From NCBI GenBank assembly GCA_000499405.2, contig HG738137.1, positions 20,360,603-20,424,602 on the forward strand: a DNA stretch of 64,000 bases, read 5' to 3'. The number at the start of each line of letters is the position of its first letter. The stretch's first letter is position 1. The notes beneath the pieces were generated by a model. The model was not told where the DNA came from and searched no databases. It was given only the letters and a program-made list of their open reading frames with translations. The stretch comes from Onchocerca volvulus. Lineage: Eukaryota; Nematoda; Chromadorea; Rhabditida; Onchocercidae. Of the stretch, positions 13,001 to 24,489 are shown piece by piece. The translations under genes were made by a program, and so were the position numbers.

Positions 13001-16000
13001 AATTGTTCGTGAAGTGTCGAAGAAAATATTCGGAATTGAAGTTGGAATAGTTATTAAAAGCCGTTTTCGAGAACATATTAGTTCAACCATTAAAGAACAC
13101 ATCATATTTTCAATTACTGGGGTTTTCTAAGTTTTTACTTTTCTATAAATCCAAAATGACTTTTAAAAAAAGGATGAGAATGTATTTCGCTAGGAAACTA
13201 TTCGTAAGATAACTAAGATGTTTGCGATTTCAGAAAAACGAAGATGAAGATCGCTTGAGTTGTGTGAATCATTCGTTGATCAAAACAGGGTCAAATGTGA
13301 ATTTTGCTATAATTTCAATAAAATATAACATTTTAATCAAGTAGAAAACAAAAGTATTTTTATTTGTTCAAAAAGTTACCAAATGATTTACATCAAAATT
13401 GTGCAAAATAGCGAATTTTGATGTATTCTATCTAATTTGCAAATTTTTAATTGATATGATAATTTCTTCTTTCATAGAGGAAACAAATAAAAGTCATTTA
13501 TTCTGAAATGCTACTTGCAATATTTTTGTGTAAAATTGTTTAAGACTTTTTCGTCATTTAGAAAAATGAAAGTTGTAAGTTTTCATGGATAAATGAATAA
13601 CACATATATCCATTCAATTAACAATATAATCTTAAAATAATGAAAATTAAGGAATCCTGCGGTTTATCACTAAGCGAATTTGCGACTATTTTTCCATATC
13701 ACATTTGTTTCAGCAAAGAATTCCGAATATTGCATCACGGCAAGTTCTTCCAATTTTCTTCAATTCTATATTATTTCGTCTATTAATAATGATTGTTAGG
13801 TGAGTAACAAGTAAGGATAAATTTATTTTAAGTTATTAGAGAACGACTTTTTAGATAAAAAGTTAGAAAAAAAATTTAATGCTTAAAATATAAGGCTTTT
13901 TAAATGCAAAGCTCAAAATTGCAAAGCCTTGTTTTCAAAACATTAAGGCCTTTTTTAAATGCAAGGTTGAAAATTCAAAATAATCATTATTATAATTGTG
14001 CATTCTATTTTCCAGGTGTTTTGATCAAAAAATATGCACCATCAGTGAAATGTGGCGTAACTTTGCTGACTGATATTGCACAGTTTATTTATCCTAATGT
14101 AAGTGGAATTTTTGAAAAACAATACTTTCCAAGTATTTTAATTCCTTAAGAGGTAGGATTATTCCCGGCATGCTAGAGAATAAATACTACTGTAATAATT
14201 GAGGTACAAATAAAAAGTCCTATCCTATATTTCAGGTACCATTCATTTATGAGTCTTTGCTGGCTTTTCTAAACAGTATTTTCGTGTTAACATTGACTGA
14301 TACCATCGACAATGAGACCGGCTCACAACCAATCGTATTAAAAGGTTGTTCATTCCAAAAATGCCTGGAATACGAACATTTTAGATATGAATTAACTTAA
14401 AATCGTTAAGATTTATTAAATTAATTAAGATCTAAACATTAGTTCTATGCTAGGCTCGATGACATTATTATCAAATGGTCACTTTATTTATATGTGCTCA
14501 TTAGACGTATCCGATATTACTCATCTTAATCAACGGAAATTATACATTAATGACATGCCACTGCATGATGCAACTCGATATATCGTCATGATCAATCAAT
14601 TAAGACTCAGTCAAATGAAACAAACGTTTGTTTATCTTAATCTTTTTCGTGGACGATTACAAACTTCACTGTTATGAATGATTACTATGTATTGCAGTGA
14701 TAAGTTCACAATGTTCTTTTCTTTGCAAGCATTAATAATCAAGCACATTAATTTCAATTTAAACTCGAGAGTGATAGCATATCAGTCCAGATATCACCAT
14801 TTCTGAAATTCTGACACTGAGTAATCATTACAATAATTATTTTTTGATTAGCGATTTAATATGCAATTCATTCAATAAGCAAAATAAGTTTATCTTCTAC
14901 GTGCTCGTTTAGAATTCAAAATTCTTATGAATGGTGAAATTATGCTAAAATATTTTGAAAATTTTGAAAATTAAGGGCTAAAAAATTATGAATAAAAAAA
15001 AGTAATTGTAAGATGGTGTAATTGATTTAAAAATTGCGTGTAATTTTTGAATATGGCATTCGACATTACTACTATTCCTGATGATGACAGTTTGTAAATT
15101 TATCTTAATTTTAAAATTTAAAGTTTGAAACTGGGAAAAAATTGAAATCATGACATTGCAGAAATAATTCATTAAAAAAAATTGGTAAAACTGTATAGAG
15201 AATTATCCGATCAATGAGAAAACTTCAGAAAACTCTCATTGATGACTCCATTTGTCTATCAATTGATAAATATTTTGCAGTGAAAAGCTGGAAGAAGTAA
15301 AAAATAATTTGAAAAAAATAAATGAAAAAGTGATTGCCGAGAAGTGTAGATCGGAGAAGCTTCTCTTTGAATTAATACCTCCAGTTGTTGTCGGAATTCT
15401 TCGCACGGGTCAAACGGTTCAAACGCGTAAAAATTGATTGCTTATATTTAATTCTTGCGCTTTGCATCTTTATTAAAATGTGAGGAACTTTATCAGATGA
15501 AAAAAGAAAAGAGAAAAATGAAATTATCAAGAAAGAAAAACAAATGAGATATTAGGTTTCTATGTTTAAACTGGAAATTATAAAATGCAAAAACGGAAGC
15601 AAAAAACTGCGCGTGACAAAATTTGATTGTAATGTCAAAAACTTTGTTGAATGTTTAAATTTGATTGATGGACATCTTTTTCTTTAATCAAAATTTTCAG
15701 ATGAATATACAGAAGCAACAATTCTCTTTTCTGATATAGTAAAATACACAAACATTTGTGCTGCATGTACACCTTACGATGTTTTCAATATGTTAAACAA
15801 TCTATACACCAAATTTGATCGCATCGCTAAAATTGTAGGTTTACCTTTTGAATTTTCTTTTTTTGAATTCTTGTAATTTGTTTGTTTGTTTTTTATATTT
15901 TTGGATAATTTGGATAATTTCGACATTTACGATCTTTTGCTTACTTTTTAAGAAGTTCAAATTAGGGCTTAGAATAAGCTTTTAGAAACTCTTTGAACTT

Positions 16001-17201
16001 GTCGCACCTTTAAAGTTAAGATTTTTCAATACATAAAAATGGAAACATCTATCTTTTTTGAATTTATAAGATTCCATCTTGTAGAACGACATTTATAAAG
16101 TTGAAACTATTGGTGATGCTTACGTGGTTGCTAGTGGTGTACCCACTCAACGTATTGATCATTCGGTACGTATCTTAAATATGGCGATTCGTATGCAAAT
16201 GGAAGTAAAATCAGTAATCCGTCCAGGAACCGATATACCACTTGAACTGCGTATCGGTATCCACACTGGACCTGTTTCTGCTGGAGTTGTTGGAATTAAA
16301 ATGCCTCAGTTAGTGATTCTGAAATTGTCATGAAATATTGTATCGAGAACAACGATAGTTAATCCGATCGACTTCACAGCACAGTTGCTTGGCAAAAACT
16401 ACTGAAAATAAACAAATTGTAAAGTATTGAATATGAAAATTTAGGTATTGTCTGATTGGAAAAACAGTTTTAATAGCTCGTACACTGGAAGCGAAGGGAG
16501 CACCGCAAAGAATTCGTGTCAGCGAGACGACCAAGAAGTATGTTTTTCTAACATTTTCATTTAATTATTATGCTTGGATTGAAAATAATTTTACGAATCA
16601 CTATTTCCTATCCAGAGATTCATTTTTGATTCTATTCGCGTAGCTAGAACAAATTTTCAGTTTGGCACTACAAACGAATAAGTTCCTCGAATTTGTCGAT
16701 GGAGGAATTATCGAAGTAAAAGGCGTTGGTCAAATACATACTTATTTTCTGGAAAAAAATGGCAAAAAAAACATTTGCGCACACACTAAACGTTTGTTTT
16801 TTGGTTTCGTCAATCATTACATCGAACTGAAAAATTAGCACAATTTTCTCCTTGCCTATTTTCATTAAATGTAACCATAATTCTAGAACCAGGGCAGTCT
16901 ACTGATGGCTATTTTGAATTGTACGGAGACAGAAACACCTCATTTGAAAAAATCGTTTGTGAGGTAAGCCTAAAAAATGCGAAACCTTATACTTCAAGTT
17001 ACTTTATTAATTAGATTATTTTCGTTAGTTGGTTAAATGTGAAAATAGAAACTCTAAACTATATTTAAAAATTCACACGAAACCATTATTTTAAAGAAAG
17101 AAGAACAAAGTTAGACAGAATCCTTCCTCACTATCTTCCGTATTTCGATCAATTAAGGCTACTAATTTTTTCAGGGATCTAGCACCGATGGAATCCTTTG
17201 A
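10039..17201 (+). CDS. Soluble guanylate cyclase (H-NOX, HNOBA, cyclase domain), atypical catalytic site
   Basis: Exons: a possible start ATG at 10039-10041, then 10127-10204, 11564-11664, 11959-12065, 12352-12511, 13000-13121, 13234-13274, 13675-13739, 14016-14098, 14236-14344, 14454-14625, 15281-15426, 15701-15834, 16085-16308, 16445-16537, 16661-16791, 16887-16963 and 17175-17201, about 620 residues, close to vertebrate beta1. All junctions from 11564 onward agree in phase; the 10204/11564 junction does not, so the N-terminus is uncertain. H-NOX: GWLHECFRRMVFEQYGKDVW, then NTVHHF with the proximal haem histidine and LHYYSSRTGF with the haem-binding YxSxR. HNOBA: FATIFPYHICF to MPLHDATR, followed by a short coiled coil. 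Cyclase: metal aspartates in ILFSDIVKYT and ETIGDAYVV and the cysteine of QYCLIG are present. The family's VNxxSR motif reads TVLIARTLE, losing the usual Asn and Arg. It should sense NO or O2 and make cGMP, probably as a heterodimer. Confidence 0.85.
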
Positions 17202-17289
17202 TATCGTATTTCTCTGTCATAAGTTTGCTGTACTTTCAAAGTAGATTATCTAGGGATCAAATATGATTCAGATTTCAAAATTTTGAAGA

Positions 17290-17295
17290 AATAAA
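17290..17295 (+). terminator. Poly(A) signal AATAAA after guanylate cyclase
   Basis: AATAAA lies 89 bases after the proposed stop of the guanylate cyclase (TGA at 17199-17201), a normal distance for a nematode 3' UTR. The position supports the short last exon. AT-rich DNA gives such hexamers by chance, so support is moderate. Confidence 0.45.
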
Positions 17296-17299
17296 AGAT

Positions 17300-18630
17300 A
17301 AGATTATGAAGTTCATTCAAGTAATGTTTTTTCATGTGAATAAAACATGAAGTTTCTCATAATCCATTTCGTTTAACCTTTTTTGAACTCTGAAGTTGTA
17401 AACGATGACCAATTCGAAGTAGCGTTTGTATAAATCTGTCACATTTCAAATAATTGAAATTATTTGGAAATAGGAACGAACATCTCTTTTAGACTGACAC
17501 GATGTATCAGCTATCTAGTCTCCTCCAGACTTAATTTGCACTTCTTTATCCTATCTAGCTCATTCAGATCTGCGAAGCAGTTATTGACTTAGTTTTGCAC
17601 TACAAAAAACTTAAACCCTGGCCAATATTTCTGCAAAAAGATCGTTAAATTAAAATTTTTTTAAAAGGAAATTACATATCTTCCAATATAACTGAGAATC
17701 GGCAATATAAATATATTTATGAAATTATACCCAAACATATACAATGCTCTGCTGCTGAATCATAAAATATTCAAATCACTTTTAACTATAAATACATGTA
17801 GAAAGCCATTCGGGAAGCAAAGGTTACGGATTTTAATATTTTCAAAATTAAAATTGAACTTTTAAAACCATTCCAACAGCAATCTATGTTTTTTCTGCCA
17901 TCTATTTTTTTGATCTATAAAACATAATTCATAAATTAATTAAGTATACAATATAAAAAATAAGAAAATTGAGGAATATAATGGCGTAATATTTAAGGAA
18001 GTAATCAGCCTCACGAAATTTTTAATGACACAATCAAATAATGCACAAAACATTTAACAAACGCTCATCATAGTAACTGCATATTTTTTTGGAAAAAAAA
18101 CATTTTCACGTTTTTCCTCATGCCTTTTTCTAACATATCAACGAAAATAGTTACTGAAGTTTTTATTTACAAAATCATCTAAATCATCTTTTATCCATAA
18201 AATCATCCTAAATAGTGAAAGATTTTATAACTTGTAAAAGAAAAGAAATAGTAAAACAACCACTGAGGATTAAAAATTTCAAACAATAAAAAAAACTTAT
18301 TTCTCGGGAAAGTGCCGTATGAGATGAAACCGTAGTTATTTAAAAAAAAAACTTTATAAGAAATATTTCAAACATGAATAATATTACTATTTATGCTTTG
18401 TTATATTCTAAACGTTTTACGGCACTGAACTTCCTCACCGTTATCAGAGAAGTCAAGAATTGGTATACTTAATAGAAAAAAAAATCCGTTGATTTAAAAT
18501 TAATTCTTGACAAAAATTCCTCTATTTTTTTCAATTTGTTATATTTAACAAATGAGTCATTGGGCCGTCCTATCCAAAAATGGAAAATAGAGGAAAAAGC
18601 GCAAGAATCTTATAAATTAATAATAATAAT
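17300..18630. other. Intergenic DNA between convergent genes
   Basis: No coding signal or RNA gene is visible. The stretch separates the guanylate cyclase on the + strand from - strand genes and is AT-rich with short homopolymers. Confidence 0.5.
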
Positions 18631-18633
18631 GTT

Positions 18634-18885
18634 CTAGCGAGTAGAATTTTTATTTGGAAAGCCTTCATCAGACAGTAGAATGAAACTAAAAATTCCAGTT
18701 TTACCATAAATGTTTGTTGCAAAAAACTCAGGTATTTTTGCACCAGCGTTATGAAGTTGGAAGAGGAGAAGAATGAAAATTAAAGATGCTCCCACTATCT
18801 GTAGAACCATTCCAAACTGAATCCGCCGTATGTTCACTTTCACTGAATGATGGTAATTGTTGATAATCACTTTCTTCCCAAACAA
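18634..18885 (-). CDS. Possible exon of a small single-pass membrane protein
   Basis: A - strand open frame follows a good acceptor (ATTTTCAG at about 18892). It reads LFGKKVIINNYHHSVKVNIR, then a hydrophobic helix (MVLQIVGASLIFILLLFQL), then a polar tail ending NKNSTR. It has no in-frame ATG near the acceptor, so it would need an upstream exon. One candidate begins with an ATG directly after an acceptor near 19082, but its phase does not obviously match. It cannot be joined in frame to the coiled-coil gene that ends at 19252. I do not recognise it, and it may be chance. Confidence 0.3.
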   Translation of the reverse strand: MFGKKVIINNYHHSVKVNIRRIQFGMVLQIVGASLIFILLLFQLHNAGAKIPEFFATNIYGKTGIFSFILLSDEGFPNKNSTR

Positions 18886-19251
18886 TAACGCTGAAAATGA
18901 ATTTTATAAAATATAGGTGTGATATGTAAGATGATAAATTTGTTATAAGTTATGATTACGAAACCTCTCGTCGCAAGTCGCGCAAAAAGTTTCTCTTTCA
19001 GCAATAATAATGAATAAAATAATAGATTGTAGTTATTTTAGGACTGAAGTTTTCTTTTCTGATGCTGTTGAGAGCATCTAAAATTCATGGATCATAGGAT
19101 TTTATATAAAAAGTATACTGCAGTATGATATGGATGATCATAAATAAATAAAGAAATGAATCCAAAACTTTCTAAGGATGATAGAAACTCGTATAAACAG
19201 AGAAATAATATTAATCAAACGTAAAAATATGCAGAGTAAGTTGGAATTCCT

Positions 19252-22200
19252 TTACTTCGTCTGTTCTTGATATTGCTTCAATAATGTATGCACTGAATTC
19301 AGTGTGTGTTCAATCTCGCTGTAAGTGTGAGGTATCGGTATTTCAGTTTCTTTAAAGAAACATATCATTTGTACCGGGTGAGATATTTTCTGCAAAAGGA
19401 AATGGAATAAAATTAAATTTAGAAAAAAGATCCAAAATAACTTCAAATAAAAAAAAAAAGTGTTTCCAGTTAACACTGTGTATTAATTCTGAGGACATTA
19501 ATTTATTATTTACAATAATATTCACTAACCATATTTCTTGATAACAGTCCTTATTTATCGCAAGTTGAATTAAATTACAGTTATAAAGGAATAATATATC
19601 TGGAATTCACCATATTTAATAAAAACCTAGAAAATACCTGACATGGCTTCTTTGATGATTTCTTGCAATTTCTTTTTTTCAAAAAATTAATAAAAGATGT
19701 TTCTTTTCCCAGCTCCTGCTCAATCGTGGAATGAATCGGTAGTGATGCTCGCATCTTTGATGTAGAGAAAGAATGGGGGTATTCTTCAGCTGAATCTAAA
19801 AAAAAAAAATTTTCAAAAAATCAGAAGGACAACGTTATTTTGAAGAGTTGAAAAACATTTTTACTCTTTTTCAGGAATAAATTTGCAGATATGCAACAGG
19901 CTGGAAAGAAAATAAGAAGAGTGAAATATCGAAGTATGTGTATTAGGGCGGAATTAATAAAATGAAAAATGACTATATCTAACTAACACCAACCTTCACT
20001 CCCGTCAATCGGCATCTGCCTGCATGTTTTATTTACTGCATCATAAGCTGACGGAAAACATTCTACGGACATCTGTGACTGCAGAGAAGTTAAATATTCG
20101 ATCAATCTTTTACATGCCATCTTCTGTTCATAAAACGGTTCCAGTGTTTCTTCGTCAACAAAATCTGAGCCTAAATTGGGAGAGATATAAAACTGTTAGC
20201 TCAGGATAGTACAAAATCTACAAAAATTTTAATGAAATATTTTCTCAAAAGAATTAAAAATTGACACATGTCAAGGCCAGATTAATTTTAATCCATGGAA
20301 AAACCAAACCATTTAAATGCATGATTGCAAGCTGAATAAGGACATGACAAATAAATGTAAAGTTTATATATTTTTTGCAGAGATGAAACAAAAATAATTC
20401 TAAATGATGGTAAAAGAAACTCACAAGACTGATAGCGCTGAGTCGCCGGATATGTAGCTGGATATGAATAATTCGAACAAATTATAGAAGAACACTGCGC
20501 ATCTTTTTTATTTCTATTCGACCAGTCGATATATTCCGTCCGCTTTTTGTTGTAACTATCCACCAGTTCCTTTTTTTTAGTGTGTAAATCACGTAAGTTA
20601 TCTTTAAGTTGTAATAAATCCCGCTTCTGTTGTCTAATATATCGATCAGTATTATCAAGTTGATTCGTTATTTCACGGATTGATTTGAGCAAATTCTAAA
20701 ATATTTCCTTCTTATTATTATTTCATAAAAATATTGATAGTTTTGAATATAAACCCTTGAAAAAAAGAAACAGTGCAAATATAAAATTTCGTTTGCTCAC
20801 TACATCAAAGTTTTACGAAAATATAAGAAAACTGAATGAAAGTAACAAAATTAGGAAAGAAATTAGGATCTAAAATTGCAGCATGGAAAAAAAAATCAAA
20901 ATGAGAGGGAAGTTTTCTTCTAAGCTAGTCCTAAAATCTGTTAAAAAGAGTATTTGTCTAAAATTTGCTGAAAATCCACAACATTAAGCAATAAACTAAT
21001 CTATGTACACCTTCCTCTTCCTGTTGTAACTATTCACCGATTCCATTTCTTTTTCATCGAAAGAACAAAGTCGCCTGAAAGGCTGAGAAGCTTACTAAAC
21101 TTCACAGTATTAAGAAAGAATGAAAGTTCCGATAAAGAGATGGAATGTGTAGTAACATACACTACGCCTTTCATTGATTCCACACAACTGAAGCTGTATA
21201 ATCCGTTTCTCTTCCATAACAATATTATATTTCCTGAATAGCAAGTTTTTGATAAAACTAATAATAATGAATTCAAAAAAAAAAAAAAATTTTTATACAT
21301 ATCCTAAATGAAATCAAAAGTTAATAAGAAGAATAAACCAGAATTGATAAGATCAACTGATTATATGTCGATCCATAAGTTATTTGGACCAATCAGGTAT
21401 TCTCAAGTCTTAATATGATGATTTCAAAATCATTTTTTGCTTACGATTTGATCTATAAATAATGTATCTCTTGCCACGGAACTTATTATATGTTGTGAAT
21501 TTTTCTAATGCAATGATAGTAGCACAGCATCCACTTTAATCCTTTGCGTTGACTTACTGTTGCCTATTTAATACTTATGAGTGCGAAGATTGATATCACT
21601 AAGATCTCTTTATTTGTTGCATCACAAATTTCCATCTCATAACAAAATTTCTTTCTTCTTCCCCTTCCAAACTTCCCGGATTGTCGTGTTAATCATAACC
21701 AGAATAAGAAATATTTGGAGAAATAATTTAATTTTACATAAGCTTTCAGCTTATGCCAATGGCGTTTGAGCATATTTCAAATCTCTGATGTAAAACTGAC
21801 AAAAAGTATTTTTTGTTTAATTTTTCTTTAATTTTCATTAAACCAACATTAAATCAATAAAATGATGAATAAACTTGCGTTAATTTGGTCCGATTTCGTT
21901 TCAATTTGTCGATTTCCTTGACTAACGCTTTTTCAGTACGACTAGAAGTAAACTTCGTTTGAGAGTAAGCAAATTCTAATTCCTTCAAACGTGTTATTAA
22001 TCTGCTTTCATCTCTGTAGATCAGATCGTTTTCTATGTCGGATAACAGTGCATCCTGTAAGTTTGGCATTTTGTGATTAATTTTATACAACCAAATATTA
22101 TTTTATGGACTAAAACTGCTCAAATAAATATGTGTACGGTATTTATTTTTTCAAGAGAAAAAAAAAATTAAAGAATGCAGAATGAAGAATTAAAAAAAAA

Positions 22201-23444
22201 AAAAATAATGCCCGTTCTGAAGCTGGGTGGAGCAAATGACTCATTTTTCAAAATAACACATTCTCTAACATGAAAACAATAATAATGTATCATTATGACC
22301 AAGAAAAATTTTATTTCTGAAATGACGATTTAATCAAAAATTTAAAGTGCAATTTTTCCTTGTAAACTTTAAACTGTCATTTTATCATTTATAAGTAATT
22401 CAATATTTTTGAAGATATGCTGGACAAGAACTGCATCATGTCGATACTTTATTCCACAAATTATCAAAGCTTTCAAAATCCAAGAAACAGAAAAGCACGA
22501 GTTTCACAGATAAAGCAATCGCTAACCTTTTCTGCAAGTAATTTTTTGATTTCATTAATTTCAACTTTCATTTGATCTGCTTCAAGTTTCAACTGTTCTC
22601 TTTTTTTCCGAGGTTCCTGTTTGCTTTGTTTCAACATGTTCAAAGTCCCAACAGTATTGTCCTTTCCGATAATCTTATTAATCTACAAACAAAAAAAAGA
22701 CAATCTTTTCAAAGATTACATAGTCAAGAAATTATTCCAAGATCTTTTTGAAATAGGTTTTTGAATATTCGCTAGCTCCGAAATTAAGCGCTCATAATCA
22801 ATTTATAGTCGTTGGAAAGTAAACTCAATATGATCTATTATCAATCGTCCATAGTTTGCTTCTCATTACAATCTTATCAATAACCTATAGACTCTAATGA
22901 CTGGAATAAGTAATTCAATCCAAGGAAATCAAACGTGAAGTATTACTAAACATAATTTTTATAAGTATACAATCTCCTTCCATTTCTGTCTATATAAGTA
23001 AAGAAGTGGAACAAGAAAACCTCATACTCCGATACAGTGATATGCCAGTGATAGCAGAGAAGATCAGAACCTTATAAAAACACACAGTACTGAGTGAATG
23101 AATAGATAATATTGCTGATAAATGACGCAGTGGTATAGGATGTACTACGAAAGACTCAAAAGCTTCTAAAAAATATATTCGCTGGAATCAATAATTAATG
23201 CAGAAAGATTTAAAAGAACCAAGCGGTCAACTCAAAGACTATAACGACTGGAATAAGCAACTCAAATCAAGAAAACCAGGCAGTAAAGAATAAAAATAAC
23301 CTCGCCAACAGTTTCGCTAATATTCTGATTATATTCACGCAATGTTTGTTGAAAAGCTTGTCTGTCTGGTACTGCCGGTCTCAAGCTGGTTGTTGCAGTA
23401 ACAGTTGTATTTGTGATGGGAAACGTGGTGCCTTTCACCTCCAT
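19252..23444 (-). CDS. Bfr1-like coiled-coil protein
   Basis: Seven - strand exons agree in phase: 23444-23301, 22682-22527, 22054-21875, 20695-20425, 20170-19994, 19795-19638 and one from about 19388 to 19252. They give about 405 residues. The N-terminus is polar, followed by RPAVPDRQAFQQTLREYNQN and a long, highly charged coiled coil covering roughly residues 25-250 (for example RLKELEFAYSQTKF, EKALVKEIDKLKRNR, QQKRDLLQLKDNLRDLHTKK). The order (a PD-F-x2-L opening, a basic helix, then a KALxKEIxxLKRxR helix) resembles yeast Bfr1, an ER- and polysome-associated messenger-particle protein. The second half is serine- and cysteine-rich without a domain I recognise. An acceptor (TATGTTGCAG) lies 35 bases before the ATG. 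The Bfr1 link rests on pattern only; another coiled-coil family is possible. Introns contain duplicated blocks, described separately. Confidence 0.7.
21005..21190 (-). repeat. Decayed partial exon copy inside the Bfr1-like gene
   Basis: Within the intron between 21875 and 20695, the - strand near 21065-21005 reads EKEMESVNSYNRKRKVYID, then a stop. This matches TKKKELVDSYNKKRTEYIDW of the next exon (about 20590-20525) in amino acids and bases (GTTGTAACTATTCACC against GTTGTAACTATCCACC on the + strand). The DNA on its upstream side also resembles a block near 23020-23160. It looks like an internal duplication that was lost as coding sequence, though an alternative exon is not excluded. Confidence 0.55.
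22880..23280. repeat. Diverged direct repeat within an intron
   Basis: The + strand at about 22886-22930 (GACTCTAATGACTGGAATAA followed by GTAATTCAATCC) is repeated in altered form at about 23238-23275 (GACTATAACGACTGGAATAA followed by GCAACTCAAATC). Both copies lie in the first intron of the Bfr1-like gene. The DNA between them, about 23020-23160, resembles the region around 21060-21190 in a later intron. The arrangement suggests old local duplication within this gene. Confidence 0.5.
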
Positions 23445-23859
23445 ATGGGATCAATATCAATACCAATAATGAAAGATTCTGCAACATAATAACGACCAAC
23501 TAAACTTTCGTGTATATATTCAACAAAACGAATATCGTATGAAGAATAAGTGAAAAGCTTATGCGTGCACAAAGTTCAAAATAAGAATCGAAAATATTTG
23601 CTTAAGGTTAACAAGGGATGAACATTTATACCGAATTAATAAATATGAAGGTATTATCAATACCTGAATTTACTGTCCATCAAATAAATAATGGTTAATT
23701 TTGTCAACAAATAAGTGCCATATTTAAAAAAGAAAACTTACATAAATTTAGGGATATATTACCATAAATTTTGCATAGTCCTTTCTGATTTTATTTTTTT
23801 TTTTTTTTTTGAATTTTTTGATCAGTCAGCCATCTATTATATATCCATTTTAGCAACTG

Positions 23860-24485
23860 AGTTTTTGAAAAATCCAGTTTGAAAGTACCTTGAAAACTCA
23901 AGGATACTGGTAGATAAGATAATGGCAGAGAATAAATGAGTAGAAGGAAGAGAGAAGTGAAAGCAAGATCGAGGATCAGAATAAAGGTCGCGAAATGTAA
24001 ATTACTATTAATTGTCTGAAAGTGTTCTTCATGACTTTGAAATCAGAAGAAGGCTCAATGAAGAAAATGCAGAAAAGGACCTAGATGAGCTCATGTCCAT
24101 ATAAGATAAAACTAAAAACAGAATATCTGAGAAACAAAATGGGGAGGTTGATAGATATTAAGACCGATAATTGCGGCCCATAGCGTATGGAGAGGCCGCA
24201 TCTTACATTCAAAAAACAGCACATGTCCATGTGAGAATGCCAAGAAGCATACATGGTTGTAGACCAAACCGTTCGGCGTAGGAGTATTCAAATAGTTGAG
24301 AAAGTGGATGAAATTGTAGGTTTGGGATAGGATGACGTGTAGTAATTGTCGTCATCGTTCATTCGTCATCCCACCATTTCTGACTCATCTACGATCTTCT
24401 CAATTCTATGAGGGAAAAAGCGAGAAGGCAAATTGGTGGAACCATAAAAGCAGTTGAAGAGGTAGCTTCAGTGATTATTGTTTGA
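23860..24485 (+). pseudogene. Coding-like but broken stretch, unidentified
   Basis: The composition is less AT-rich than the surroundings, and short patches read like charged helices: FEIRRRLNEENAEKDLDELM near 24035-24095, MVVDQTVRRRSIQIVEKVDE near 24250-24315 and LLNSMREKARRQIGGTIKAV near 24395-24455. The patches lie in different frames and are separated by stops, with no splice pattern I can fit. I cannot name the ancestor. It is upstream of, and divergent from, the Bfr1-like gene. It may be a relic of a coiled-coil or helical protein, or chance. Confidence 0.25.
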
Positions 24486-24489
24486 TATA

